A DNA stretch of 64,000 bases. Source: Hymenobacter arizonensis. GTDB lineage: Bacteria; Bacteroidota; Bacteroidia; Cytophagales; Hymenobacteraceae. The position numbers and the translations under genes were made by a program. Where the stretch lies: positions 186,001-250,000 of the forward strand of contig NZ_FOXS01000002.1 of assembly GCF_900115775.1 (NCBI RefSeq), in the 5' to 3' direction. Within the stretch, counting starts at the first letter, position 1. Every line of letters starts with the position of its first letter. Positions 24,584 to 33,644 of the stretch are shown one piece after another. The notes below the pieces were generated by a model. That model made no database searches. It was not told the origin of the DNA and saw only the letters and a list, made by a program, of their open reading frames with translations.

Positions 24584-25036
24584 ATGTCTGCCTTCTTCAC
24601 TGAAACCCACCCCGCCGGCTACGTCCTCAGCACCGACCCCGCCCGGCTCGACGTAGCGGCCATTCATCGCTGGCTGAGCGAAGACTCGTACTGGGCCCGC
24701 CACATTCCCCTGGCCACCGTGGAGCGGGCCATCGCCAACTCCCTCAACTTCGGCCTGTACGCCCCCGATGGCCGCCAGGCCGGCTTTTGCCGCGTGGTGA
24801 CGGACCGGGCCACGTTTGCCTGGCTCTGCGATGTGTTCGTGCTGCCCGAATTCCGCGGCCACGGCCTCTCCAAGTGGCTGGTAAAACAAATGTTGGCCCA
24901 CCCCGACCTGCAGAACCTGCGCCGCCACCTGCTCGCCACCTTCGACGCGCATACTCTTTATCAACGCTTCGGCTACGAACCGCTGGACCGCCCCGACCGC
25001 TGGCTCGAAATCAAGCACCCCAACCCCTACGGGTGA
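24584..25036 (+). CDS. GNAT family N-acetyltransferase (intact copy)
   Basis: A 150-residue GNAT protein of the compact type: FGLYAPDGRQAGFCRVVTD, then WLCDVFVLPEFRGHGLSKWLVKQML, which holds the acetyl-CoA loop R-G-H-G-L, and the C-terminal TLYQRFGYEPL. The family transfers acetyl groups to small amines; the substrate is unknown. ATG 24584 is used because upstream in-frame codons look noncoding. Parts of close copies of this gene occur at 28584-28685 and 36021-36275; this is the only copy in the window that can make a full protein. Confidence 0.9.
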   Translation: MSAFFTETHPAGYVLSTDPARLDVAAIHRWLSEDSYWARHIPLATVERAIANSLNFGLYAPDGRQAGFCRVVTDRATFAWLCDVFVLPEFRGHGLSKWLVKQMLAHPDLQNLRRHLLATFDAHTLYQRFGYEPLDRPDRWLEIKHPNPYG

Positions 25037-25665
25037 GCGGGTTGTAAATGGATGGGTGGTTTAAAAAAATTCACGTTTCGCTGAACCCGCAACTCGCCTT
25101 TGCTTCCGAAGCCTAGCCCTGCGGTTGTCCACGTGTTGCTACCCCTTAGGAAGCCATCGCCCGCACAAGCTGGGGCGTCGCGCCGCCCACCCTGCGGCCC
25201 GACGCCCCGCGGCGCAGCCACGCCGCAGGAGGGGCGGCCTGAAACACCTGCTACACCGGGGCCCTTTTCCGAACGTCCTGCAGGAGCGAGGAAAGGGCCA
25301 GGCGGGTTGAGGCGTCGTCGGTCAGGGCCCAGCGGGTTCCCGGGGGTACCGGCACGCCTGGGCCGTCTCGGCTGGCAATTACCGGGGAGAAACCAAACTG
25401 TACAAGCACTCGCCGCTGCGTCCGGGAGGCTGAAAAGGGGGGCGAAACGGGGCACATACGAACTAAATGGCGCCTTGGATTGCGGCCCATCCAGCCCTGT
25501 TTCCCAATTTAGGACAAACATCCCAAAGCGAGAGTACTATTCAATAGATGTAAAACTATATCTGCTTGACGCTTAGGCAACGGTCCTGTGGGGAGTGGGC
25601 TGGCGGCAAAGTTGCGACGGTCTAACTGGCACATTGCCAAGGACCCAAATAATTTTTACCCGGCC
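25037..25665. other. No gene recognised (629 bp)
   Basis: High-GC sequence with overlapping Pro/Arg-rich open frames on both strands that look like chance frames. The first 50 bp after the GNAT stop (GGTTTAAAAAAATTCACG...) resembles the sequence after the decayed GNAT copy at 36276, so the duplication extends a little past the gene. No promoter is evident for the downstream gene. Confidence 0.4.
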
Positions 25666-28005
25666 ATGCAACATCCTATAAAAGATTTCGCCCTGTTCTC
25701 CGTTTGGCTCGTGCGGTTCCGGACGTGGTTCGTAGCGGCCTTGGTCGTCGAAATGGTGACTCGGGCACTGGCCGTGTCCGCCCAAAGCCCGCTCCCCGCC
25801 TATTATTCTACCGGCGGGGTGTTTCAGGTAACGCAACCGGCAACGGCCACCGCGGGCGGCAGCGTAACGGCCGGGGTGAATGCCGCCGACGGCAATTTTT
25901 CCACCTTTGCTACCCTCCAGACGGACGGCCGCCTCAACGTGGGGGTGCCCGTGGCGTTGCGCTTGAAACTAGCCGGCGAAGCGCCGGCGGGCTACCGGGC
26001 CGGCGTGGTGCTGGCCAACGCGTCTAGTACGCTCGACCTGGCGGTTTTGGGCGCCGTGACGCTCCGCACGTACTTGACCAGCGCGGGCCCCACCCCCCGC
26101 GAACAAAAGGTGGTGCGGCTCGACCTCTTACAGGCGGCGCTGGGGGCCAACGACTTGCCCACGCAACTGGAATTTACCTCGGCGCTGTCGTTCGACGCCG
26201 TCGAAATCGAATTTGTGTCGGCGCTCAACGTGGTCCGTAGCTTCAACATTTTTTACGCCTACGGGGTAACGCCGGGCGTGCAGACCCGCGCCACTGGTTA
26301 CTTGTCGCGCTTTGCTGCCCCCGTCGCGAACCGGGAATACAGCGCCGCAGTGTCCACGGCGGTGCTCTGCGTGAACGCCCGGGTGACCAACCCCGAGCGC
26401 GTGGCCGACAATGACCTGACCAACTTCGCCACCCTGCGCAGCACCGTGGGGGTGGCGTGCCGCCCGGAGGTGCAGGCCCTGCTGGCGGAAGTCCCCGCCG
26501 GGGGAGTGCCCGCCGGCCACCACGCCGGCTTTGTCATTGGGCAAGCGGGCCTGCTGGACGTCGGCGTGCTCAGCGGCCTGGAACTGACCACCTACCTCGG
26601 CAACACGCCGGTGGAAACCCGGACGGGGTTCGGCCTGCTCGACCTGACGCTGCTGCCCGGCAACAAGGCCCACGTCTCGTTCAAAACGGGGGCGGGCAAG
26701 CCGTTCGATGGGGTGCGCATTGCGCGCGTGGGGCTGCTCACGGCGGTCGATGACTTGCACGTGTACTACGCGTTCGGCCTCGACCCCACCTTTTTCGTGA
26801 ACAGCACCCCCGTGCTGTCGGATTTCTCGGCCCCGCAGGCCAATACCGATTACTTTGCCAGTGCCCCGCAGGCCATATCGGTTCGCTTGAATATCGGAGT
26901 GCCGCCCTTCATTGTGAGCAGCGATGTGAACTTGACCCTCTCCAACGTCGAGAACCCCCAACTCGCGGCCGATGCCGTTATTCCGACTACGCGCATCACC
27001 ACCAACTACGCGCAACTCAACACGCTGGGCCTGGGGGCGCTCAATCTATCCTCTTTGCTGACCCTGGCGAACCCCCTCACGACGTCGGCCACGGCCAGCC
27101 TGAAGCTGCGGCTGCGGGGCACCGGGCGCGCCGGCAACCGGGTGGGCATGGTCATCAGCCAAGGCAGCGGCCTACTGGACCTGACCGCCCTGGAACGCCT
27201 GACTGTCGCGACCTACGACGCGGATAATCGGCTCATCGAGTCAAAATCCGGTTCTTCTTTGCTGAGCACCACGCTGCTGGGCACCAGCGACCTGTTCCGG
27301 GTTTCGTTTCTGGCCTCGCGCGATTTTGCGTACGTGCAACTCACGGTGACCAGCCTGGCCGCGGTGGTCTCCAACACCCGCGTGTACTACGCGTTTGCCG
27401 AAGACGTGCCCATTTTTTGGGTGGGGTCGCCGTTGCCGGTCGAACTCACCTCGTTTCGCGGCCGTTGGACCAATGGCGCTGCTGCCCTGAACTGGGCCAC
27501 GGCCACCGAACGCAACAGCAGCCACTTTGTGGTGGAGCGCTCCACCGGCCGCGACGCGGCGTTCCGGGCCGTGGGCCAGGTAGAGGCCGCCGGCAATACC
27601 TCCAGCGCTCAAGCCTACCAGCTGCGCGACGCCGACGCCGGCGCCCAAGGCGTAGCCCTGCTCTACTACCGCCTCCGCCAAGTGGATGTAGATGGCACCC
27701 AGGTCTTTTCGTCCGTCATTTCGGTGGCCGTGGGGCTGCCGGCCGCAGCGGCTCCGCGCCTGGAAGTGTTCCCCAACCCGGCCACCGAAGCCGCGGCCGT
27801 GATGGTGCGTTGCCCCAACCTTGCGGCTGGCGGCACGGTGCTCACCTACTCGCAGCTGGGCCAGCTGGTAAGCCAGCAAGCCGTAACCGAAGCTGCGGCC
27901 CCGCTGCGGCTGCCCGCGCTGGCCCCCGGCCTCTACCACGTGGTGCTGCGCAACGCCGCCGGCCAGGGCGTGGCCACGCAGCGCCTGGTCCTCGCCAACT
28001 ACTAG
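25666..28005 (+). CDS. T9SS cargo protein with three internal repeats
   Basis: A 779-residue secreted protein. A signal peptide or anchor is followed by three copies of a domain of about 170-190 residues. Each copy shows NFATL (or close), a beta segment with a Gly-x-Arg-x-Gly turn (GYRAGVVLAN; GHHAGFVIGQ; GNRVGMVISQ), then S/L-LDLxxL, an LxTY strand, and ends with VYYAFG or FYAYGV. The C-terminal 170 residues start with PVELTSFRGRW, a linker common before T9SS sorting domains, and finish with VFPNPATEAAAVMVRC ... LVLANY. It should be exported through the outer membrane and attached at the surface. The repeat unit is unfamiliar; the shape suggests a lectin-like or adhesion module, but that is a guess. 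Confidence 0.8.
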   Translation: MQHPIKDFALFSVWLVRFRTWFVAALVVEMVTRALAVSAQSPLPAYYSTGGVFQVTQPATATAGGSVTAGVNAADGNFSTFATLQTDGRLNVGVPVALRLKLAGEAPAGYRAGVVLANASSTLDLAVLGAVTLRTYLTSAGPTPREQKVVRLDLLQAALGANDLPTQLEFTSALSFDAVEIEFVSALNVVRSFNIFYAYGVTPGVQTRATGYLSRFAAPVANREYSAAVSTAVLCVNARVTNPERVADNDLTNFATLRSTVGVACRPEVQALLAEVPAGGVPAGHHAGFVIGQAGLLDVGVLSGLELTTYLGNTPVETRTGFGLLDLTLLPGNKAHVSFKTGAGKPFDGVRIARVGLLTAVDDLHVYYAFGLDPTFFVNSTPVLSDFSAPQANTDYFASAPQAISVRLNIGVPPFIVSSDVNLTLSNVENPQLAADAVIPTTRITTNYAQLNTLGLGALNLSSLLTLANPLTTSATASLKLRLRGTGRAGNRVGMVISQGSGLLDLTALERLTVATYDADNRLIESKSGSSLLSTTLLGTSDLFRVSFLASRDFAYVQLTVTSLAAVVSNTRVYYAFAEDVPIFWVGSPLPVELTSFRGRWTNGAAALNWATATERNSSHFVVERSTGRDAAFRAVGQVEAAGNTSSAQAYQLRDADAGAQGVALLYYRLRQVDVDGTQVFSSVISVAVGLPAAAAPRLEVFPNPATEAAAVMVRCPNLAAGGTVLTYSQLGQLVSQQAVTEAAAPLRLPALAPGLYHVVLRNAAGQGVATQRLVLANY

Positions 28006-28583
28006 GGTCACCCTTTGGCCCGGCAACCCAAGCCTGTTGGCCGGGCCAGCAGGACTTTTAAAGGGGCTCTCTACGGGCGGTGTTCATTCATGAAGACCAA
28101 GCCTTTCCCCTCGCGGCCCACCGCGTCTTCGCCGCCGTGGGCCCGCGCGAAGCGTTCGCCGGGGAGTTTCCGAGGGGTTTGGGCAAGGGCCCGGCGCCGG
28201 TTCGGTCACCGGCGCCGGAAGCGGCCCTCCCAGCGGCCCATCACAGGTGCAAGACCCATCACGGCGGCCCCATCGCCCGGGCCGCGACCGCTGGTCGCGG
28301 CGTTGAAGGTCAGACGGATACCACAAGTCGGGGAAGGGGCACCGGAGTGCGGAATGGGTACTCCGCGCTATCCGGCGGGCTGGCAAGAACGGCTTACCAC
28401 CCGTGCGCCTTGACCGCTTTGCATAACTGCCACGCGGTACCGAATTGACCGTGGCTGTTGCAGAACTCCTTGGTTGGCCTCTCAAATAGGGTATTTGCGT
28501 TCGTAGCTGCCTAAAAACCTTGATTTTTCAGGCCTAGTTCTCTCGTTTTCACGCGCTCGGGCGGCTGTTCTGGTCCCTGGCTT
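28006..28583. other. No gene recognised (578 bp)
   Basis: An imperfect hairpin (GGCCCGGCAAC ... GTTGGCCGGGCC, about 28018-28047) followed by TTTTAAA may terminate the T9SS cargo gene. The rest is GC-rich with short overlapping frames and no recognisable protein. It separates the cargo gene from a GNAT relic. Confidence 0.4.
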
Positions 28584-28685
28584 GCCGCCTTCGACGCTCA
28601 CACCCCCTACCAACGCTTCGGCTACGAACCGCTAGACCACCCCGACCACTGGCTGGAAATTAAGCACCCAAACCCATACGAATGA
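28584..28685 (+). pseudogene. 3' remnant of a GNAT gene
   Basis: About 100 bp that match the last 34 codons of the intact GNAT gene at 24584-25036: the peptide FDAHTPYQRFGYEPLDHPDH followed by WLEIKHPNPYE and a stop. The rest of the gene is missing and no start codon precedes it. Many silent differences show it is an old copy, not a recent duplication. Confidence 0.85.
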
Positions 28686-28748
28686 GCAGATTCCAGGGGA
28701 ATACCGAGGCCACTGCCCCAGAACGGAGTAACGCCGCTAGTCAGCTCA

Positions 28749-29315
28749 CTAGCGAATAGTGACCGGAAACGTCGTGTCGATGTCGGTGCTGCCGGGTGTT
28801 TCGGTGCCGTCTTTGGTGCCTACCTGGTGGCGCAATACCACACGCAGGCTGCCGGTGCTGACCGCGCCCGTAGTAGCGTTGGCCTGCAGGCCAAAGGGCA
28901 GACCTTTGGCGTCCTTGTCGGTAACGGCGACGGTGAGGCTCGCCCCGGTGGGCTTGTACACAAACAGGTGATTGTTGGCTTCCCGGACAATTTCAGCAGT
29001 CACGTCCTCGCTTTTAGAGGACGTTTCGTTGAGAACCGCGTCCACCGTCATCGTGTAAACCGCGTTTGGCAGCAGGTTGATGGCGTCGATAATGGGCGGA
29101 TTACCACCCTCGCCATCCAAGTCCTTCCAGGTGGCCAGCTTCACATCGGCGGGGTTGGCCTGGTTCACAAACTTCAGGCGGACGGAAGTTATCAGCTCGT
29201 TTTCGCGCACGGCGGGCAGCGGGGTTTCGTCTTTTGAGCAGCTGCTCAGCCCGAGGGCCAGCAGGGCGGTAGCCCGCAAGCAGGTGTTAAAAAGGGAAGT
29301 GGGCAGGATACGCAT
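28749..29315 (-). CDS. Lipoprotein of a probable zinc uptake module
   Basis: A 188-residue lipoprotein (signal peptide ATALLALGLSSC, Cys at about residue 26). The mature part is beta-rich (LITSVRLKFVNQANPADVKLATW; VYTMTVDAVLNETSS; GSLRVVLRHQVGTKDG), like an immunoglobulin-type sandwich. Its start is 2 bp from the stop of the receptor gene at 29318-31675, so the two are translated from one message. It may be a surface or periplasmic partner that hands a metal ligand to the receptor. I do not recognise a named family. Confidence 0.75.
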   Translation of the reverse strand: MRILPTSLFNTCLRATALLALGLSSCSKDETPLPAVRENELITSVRLKFVNQANPADVKLATWKDLDGEGGNPPIIDAINLLPNAVYTMTVDAVLNETSSKSEDVTAEIVREANNHLFVYKPTGASLTVAVTDKDAKGLPFGLQANATTGAVSTGSLRVVLRHQVGTKDGTETPGSTDIDTTFPVTIR

Positions 29316-29317
29316 GG

Positions 29318-31675
29318 TTACTTAGGAGAAGTGGATGAGGAATGACCGAAGGGCACCGCGAGCCGCAGGGCCACATTGCGCCCCGTTTCGGGCGCGAAGT
29401 AGCGGAAGGCGTTGAGGTAGTCGCGGTAGGTGGTGTTGAACAGATTGTAGGCGCTTAGGCTCAGCGTCATGGGCTGACCCAGCAGGCGGGCTTCGGTGCT
29501 GAAATCGACGTTGCAGAGGGTATAGCCCGCGGGCGGGGGCGCCACGTCCTGGTCGGCGCGCACGCGCCATTGACGCGCCGTGTGCACCACGGCCACGCTC
29601 AGCGTGTTGTCGGCGAAGCGCGCCCAGTCCGGCAGGCTCAGGGTCAGGCCGCCCGACACCCGGTCAGCCGGAATCAGCTCGAGGTGCTGGCCGCTCTGGC
29701 GGTTGTAGGCCCGCACCGCCGAGTACTTGGCCGAGGCGCTGAGCCAGTCGGTGAGGCGGTAGCTGGCCGAAGCATCGGTGCCGTAGATTTCGGCGTTCAC
29801 CTGCACGTAGTTGTAGGCCAGGAATGCGCCGCGCACCGTGAGCACGGCCTCCCTGCCGGGCCGCAGGTAGATGTAGTTGTCGAGGGTGTTGTGGTAGAAA
29901 CTCAGCTCGCCGTTGAGGCGCGGGCCAGTTTTAGCCACGCCGCCGTACAGGTTCAGCGTCGATTCTTCTCCCAGGGTGCGGTCGCCGAGCTCATAGCGGG
30001 CGCTGCTGTGGTGCACGCCCTGCGAAAACAGCTCGTTGATGGACGGCGGCCGCCAGCCCTTGGCCGCGCCCGCGTTCAGCCGCCAGCCGGCCGGCAGCTG
30101 GTAGGCCGCGCCCACCGTGCCCGTGAGCTGCGCGTAGTCGAACGCGGGGCGGATTTCGGGGCTGTTTTGGTCGGTGGGCACCTGGCGCAGCCGGGCCTGC
30201 ATGTGCCGCTGGTCGTAGCGCACGCCGGCTTCCAGTTCGAGCCGGCCGCTGGTCCAGCGCTCGGTGGCGAAGGCCCCAGCGTTGTAGCTGGTGAAGAACG
30301 GGATGAGGTAGCGCCCGTCGTAGTAGTTCTGCTGGTGCTGGGCATTCACCCCGATTTTCCCGCGCAGGCCGCCCACGCTCACGTGGTCGAGGTAGGCATC
30401 TACGGCCTGGGTGGTGAGGTCGAAGCGCAGCTGGTACTCGTTTTCGTAGGCCTGGCGCACCAGGTCGTACTCTTTGCGGTCGTTGCGCTGGTAGCTGTAC
30501 TGCAAGTGCAGCTGGCCCACGCGGGGCAGGTCGTAGCTGCTTTTGAACTTGACCAAGTGGTGGCCCACCAGCTGGTAGGGTCGCCCGATGGCGTACGAAA
30601 AATCGCCCTTGATGAGCGGCTCGGTGCGCTCAATGGCGGCCATCAAATCGGTGGTGTTGCCGATGTGCGCGCCCTCGTATATCCCGAGGTGCGTGTTAAA
30701 CGTGCTGGCGTACAGCTCGGTCGTGAACGCGCCCTTGGCAAAGCCCAGCGCCGCCGAGCCGTTGTACTCGCGGAAGCCGGTGTTTTTGAGGTAGTAGTCG
30801 GGCGTGCGGGCGTTGGCGGCCTGCCGGGTGGTGAGTTGCACGCGGTAGCTGAGCAGGCCGTGGGGCGCCGCGCCCTCGGCCGTGGCCGACAGCGCCCCCA
30901 ACCCGTTGTTGCTCATCAGCACCGACTCGACCCGGCCGCGCAAACCAGGCCGGTAGTCGAGCGGCGCGGGCTCGACCAAGATGATGCCGCCCACGGCGTC
31001 GGCCCCGTACATGACGCTGGCCGCGCCCTTCACCACTGTCACGCGGTTGGCCACAAAGGGGTCTACTTCCGGGGCGTGCTCGCTGCCCCACTGCTGGCCC
31101 TCCTGGCGCACGCCGGCGTTGTAAATCAGCACCCGGTTGGAGTGCATGCCATGAATAACCGGCTTCACGATGCTCGGCCCCGTCTGAATGGTGCTCAGCC
31201 CCGGTATGTTTTTCAGAGCTTCGCCCAGGGACTGCCCACGCGTCAGGGCCAGGGCTTTATGTTCTAAGACACTTTGTTGCGCTAGCGGCGTATCGTACTG
31301 CCGCTGCCCGGTGGTCACTACCTCGTTCAGGGCATTGGCTACTGGCATCAGGGCAACGGTGAGCTTGGTAGCGACCGTCAGCTCTACGGTGCGCACCACC
31401 GGGGCAAAGCCCAGGTAAGACACTTCTACGTGGTACGTACCCGGGCACAAACCCGCTAAGTCGAAGAAGCCTTCATTGTTAGTTATACTATTGATATTAA
31501 GCTCAATAATTCGAACCGATGCGGCCGGCAGCGTTTCGTTGTCCTGGCTGGCCACTGTGCCCGACAGCTGCAAAGAACAGCTCTGAGCCAGGGCTACGCC
31601 TGGGACACCCACCAAGCTAAATAAGCAAAGCGCGCAGAGTACTAGATGGGAGATGGAAGGCACGAAGGAGAACAA
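29318..31675 (-). CDS. TonB-dependent receptor, ZnuD-like, candidate zinc importer
   Basis: A 785-residue outer-membrane receptor: signal peptide, carboxypeptidase-D-like domain (about residues 35-110), plug (LNEVVTTGQRQYDTPLAQQS; VRQEGQQWGSEHAPEVDPFV; GADAVGGIILVEPAPLDYRP) and a barrel. The His-containing EHAPEVD and QGVHHSSARYELGDR segments resemble ZnuD-type receptors. Divergent transcription with an AztD-like zinc chaperone gene and the shared 17-bp palindrome support zinc as substrate. The start used is a TTG at 31675; no ATG precedes the signal peptide, and a GTG four codons later is the other option. The downstream lipoprotein gene is tightly coupled. Confidence 0.82.
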   Translation of the reverse strand: MFSFVPSISHLVLCALCLFSLVGVPGVALAQSCSLQLSGTVASQDNETLPAASVRIIELNINSITNNEGFFDLAGLCPGTYHVEVSYLGFAPVVRTVELTVATKLTVALMPVANALNEVVTTGQRQYDTPLAQQSVLEHKALALTRGQSLGEALKNIPGLSTIQTGPSIVKPVIHGMHSNRVLIYNAGVRQEGQQWGSEHAPEVDPFVANRVTVVKGAASVMYGADAVGGIILVEPAPLDYRPGLRGRVESVLMSNNGLGALSATAEGAAPHGLLSYRVQLTTRQAANARTPDYYLKNTGFREYNGSAALGFAKGAFTTELYASTFNTHLGIYEGAHIGNTTDLMAAIERTEPLIKGDFSYAIGRPYQLVGHHLVKFKSSYDLPRVGQLHLQYSYQRNDRKEYDLVRQAYENEYQLRFDLTTQAVDAYLDHVSVGGLRGKIGVNAQHQQNYYDGRYLIPFFTSYNAGAFATERWTSGRLELEAGVRYDQRHMQARLRQVPTDQNSPEIRPAFDYAQLTGTVGAAYQLPAGWRLNAGAAKGWRPPSINELFSQGVHHSSARYELGDRTLGEESTLNLYGGVAKTGPRLNGELSFYHNTLDNYIYLRPGREAVLTVRGAFLAYNYVQVNAEIYGTDASASYRLTDWLSASAKYSAVRAYNRQSGQHLELIPADRVSGGLTLSLPDWARFADNTLSVAVVHTARQWRVRADQDVAPPPAGYTLCNVDFSTEARLLGQPMTLSLSAYNLFNTTYRDYLNAFRYFAPETGRNVALRLAVPFGHSSSTSPK

Positions 31676-31690
31676 AAGCGAGTTATTTTA

Positions 31691-31707
31691 TTGCATCATT
31701 GTTGCAA
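31691..31707. promoter_or_regulatory. 17-bp palindrome, candidate Zur-type operator
   Basis: TTGCATCATTGTTGCAA is an inverted repeat with a single mismatched pair. It lies between the divergent receptor gene and the AztD-like gene, overlaps the -7 box of the receptor promoter, and sits in the -33 region of the opposite promoter. Its length and placement fit a Fur-family (Zur) repressor site. Confidence 0.55.
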
Positions 31708-31712
31708 AAGTA
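31705..31712 (-). promoter_or_regulatory. -7 box of the ZnuD-like receptor gene
   Basis: TACTTTTG on the minus strand fits TAnnTTTG, overlaps the 17-bp palindrome by 3 bp, and lies about 30 bp before the proposed TTG start codon. Confidence 0.5.
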
Positions 31713-31777
31713 AGACTAACGGCGGTAATATTGCCCTCGGTTTACACAAACTCTCATTCTACACTTACCCCACCTTC

Positions 31778-33013
31778 ATGCAGCACCTCCTCTCCCCTAA
31801 AAATTTAGCGCTGGCTTTCCTGGCCTCCATGGCCCTGGCCTCTTGTAAGAAAGACGGAGAAGACGCCACGCCGGCCGACGTTGACGCGGGCAAAGAATTC
31901 CGCTACGTGCGGGTACTGGTGGCCGACGAGCAAAGCAATAAGCTCACGCAGATTGTGCCGCGCGATGCCGCCATTACCTCGGTCGATGCCGATTTCCCGC
32001 TCGGCACGCTGTACCCCACGGCTTCCGGCCGTTTTGCCGCGGTGATGTACGGCTCGCAAAACCTGGTGAAAATGTTTGACACCGGCCTGGAATGGCACGG
32101 CGACCACGTCGACGTGAAAGGCTCGCCCAAGTGGGGCACCATCCAGTCCACGGCTGCCCGCCCGTCGCACTTCAAAAGCAAGGGCACCGAGTCACTCATT
32201 TTCAACGACGGCGACGGCACGCTCAGCGTAGCCAACGAGCCGTCTTTTCACAACTCGGGCGCCCAGTTCACGGTCATCAACGCGGGCTTGCTGCCCCACC
32301 ACGGCGCCATGGCGCACTACAGCAACGACACCTACGCCGTGACGACGGCCAGCGCCAGCGGGGCCAACCCCACCCGCGTGCAGGTAATCAACAAGACCGG
32401 TGCTCTAGTGCACGCATCCACGTTGCAAACGGGGGCCATCCACGGCAACGCATCCGACGGCGAAGACGCAGTGTTTGGCGCCTGGGAAACCACGGCCAAT
32501 GCCAACGGTGGCATCCTGGTGGTGAACAAGAACGGCCAGCAACGCTTTATTCCGAACCCTGCCGGCTTCGGGGCGGCTCGCCTGGGCACCGTGCTCTACG
32601 CCCAGGAGGCGCGCAAGTTCATTGGCTACTCGAATGCCAAAGGGGCTTACATGGTTAACCTGACCAGCAACCAGCTCACGCCGATTTACACCGGCACCGA
32701 CGCCATCCAAGCCAAAACCGATTATGCGGGCAAAAACCTGTTGGTGCTGAGCCTCGATGGCAAGCTGCGGGTGTACAACCTGGCCACCGGTGCCCTCAGA
32801 AAGGAAGGGAACGTGATTCCGGCCACCCCAGCGGCCGACAGCTTCAAGCCGGTATTGGAAGCTACCGACCGGTTTGCGTACATCGCCGTGCCCGCCCTGG
32901 GCGAAGTACACCAGATTAAGCTGGACGACTTCACCACCGTGGTCAAGCACAAAGTGAGCGCCCGCCCCGTGCGCCTGACTGTGTTGGGCTACGAGAGCGA
33001 CGCCACGCACTAA
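31778..33013 (+). CDS. AztD-like zinc metallochaperone lipoprotein
   Basis: A 411-residue lipoprotein (lipobox-like LASC) with a beta-propeller body. His- and Asp-rich loops stand out: LEWHGDHVDV, a SHFKSKG...LIFNDGDGTL block, LLPHHGAMAHY and GAIHGNASDGEDAVFGAWE. These match, as I recall them, the signatures of AztD-type periplasmic zinc chaperones, where the HGDHxD and PHHG elements bind zinc. It probably binds zinc in the periplasm or at the surface and hands it on. The gene is divergent from the ZnuD-like receptor, with a common palindromic operator between. ATG 31778 starts the signal peptide. Confidence 0.75.
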   Translation: MQHLLSPKNLALAFLASMALASCKKDGEDATPADVDAGKEFRYVRVLVADEQSNKLTQIVPRDAAITSVDADFPLGTLYPTASGRFAAVMYGSQNLVKMFDTGLEWHGDHVDVKGSPKWGTIQSTAARPSHFKSKGTESLIFNDGDGTLSVANEPSFHNSGAQFTVINAGLLPHHGAMAHYSNDTYAVTTASASGANPTRVQVINKTGALVHASTLQTGAIHGNASDGEDAVFGAWETTANANGGILVVNKNGQQRFIPNPAGFGAARLGTVLYAQEARKFIGYSNAKGAYMVNLTSNQLTPIYTGTDAIQAKTDYAGKNLLVLSLDGKLRVYNLATGALRKEGNVIPATPAADSFKPVLEATDRFAYIAVPALGEVHQIKLDDFTTVVKHKVSARPVRLTVLGYESDATH

Positions 33014-33034
33014 CGCCGAGCGAAAGCCCAACTG

Positions 33035-33484
33035 TTAGGAATTACGCCAACGGCCCACCTGCGCAAGCGGGTGGGCCGTTACTTTTTGCTGGTTGGGGAA
33101 GAAGGCCGTGCTTAATTGAGTAACATCGACCTTCGCCAGCGGCGTTAATATCAACCACAACACAGCTGTCACCATCGCCAGCACATAGTACTTAATGCGT
33201 GCGTCGCTGCGCTGGCGCTGGCGCTGGTGGGCCCGCACAGCTTCCAACGGCAAAAAATACCCGCGCCAAGCGTTATCCGGCGCGGCCAGCGCCCAGATTT
33301 GGTGGCAGGTGCCGCATCGGTAGAAAGCCTCGGGCTCGAAGGCCGTGAGCGGTGCCGGCACCGGCCAGTATGCCGGCCGCCCTTGCGCTTGCAGGTTGGT
33401 GCCTAGCAATTGCTGCTCAAACTTAGCAAAGACGTCGGCGGATGAAAACCGATGGATGCCCTTCACAAAACACGCTTCACACAT
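33035..33484 (-). CDS. Membrane protein with paired CxxC motifs
   Basis: A 149-residue protein with Cys pairs at the very N-terminus (MCEACFVKG) and at RCGTCHQIW near residue 57, which together could form a zinc ribbon. A single transmembrane helix follows (YYVLAMVTAVLWLILTPLA), then a C-terminal tail. No family is recognised. It is convergent with the AztD-like gene, and its last codons coincide with that gene's terminator. Confidence 0.6.
   Translation of the reverse strand: MCEACFVKGIHRFSSADVFAKFEQQLLGTNLQAQGRPAYWPVPAPLTAFEPEAFYRCGTCHQIWALAAPDNAWRGYFLPLEAVRAHQRQRQRSDARIKYYVLAMVTAVLWLILTPLAKVDVTQLSTAFFPNQQKVTAHPLAQVGRWRNS
33049..33080 (+). terminator. Terminator after the AztD-like gene
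   Basis: The arms AACGGCCCACC and GGTGGGCCGTT enclose a 10-nt loop and are followed by ACTTTTTG. The hairpin overlaps the last codons of the convergent gene at 33035-33484. Confidence 0.6.
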
Positions 33485-33644
33485 GCAACAGGCACCATTT
33501 GAAGATTAACGAAACGGCTGCTCAACAAACATAGCTTCGTTTCACCTTCCAGGCTGCTTTGGACCTAAGCTCGGCCGCTGGAGTACCTTTCGCCGGCCCT
33601 TATCCGTGCGCTGATAGTGCGCCGTTTCCTCTACTGCTCCCCTT

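Noticed and set aside
25100..25576. Open frames of 60-164 codons on both strands in the gap after the GNAT gene
   Set aside because: Pro/Arg/Gly-rich and mutually overlapping; no recognisable domain, and they look like chance frames of high-GC DNA.
29570..31267. 565-codon open frame on the plus strand
   Set aside because: It is the antisense shadow of the ZnuD-like receptor; composition is His/Gly/Val-rich as expected from reversed high-GC codons, and the receptor frame has clear domains.
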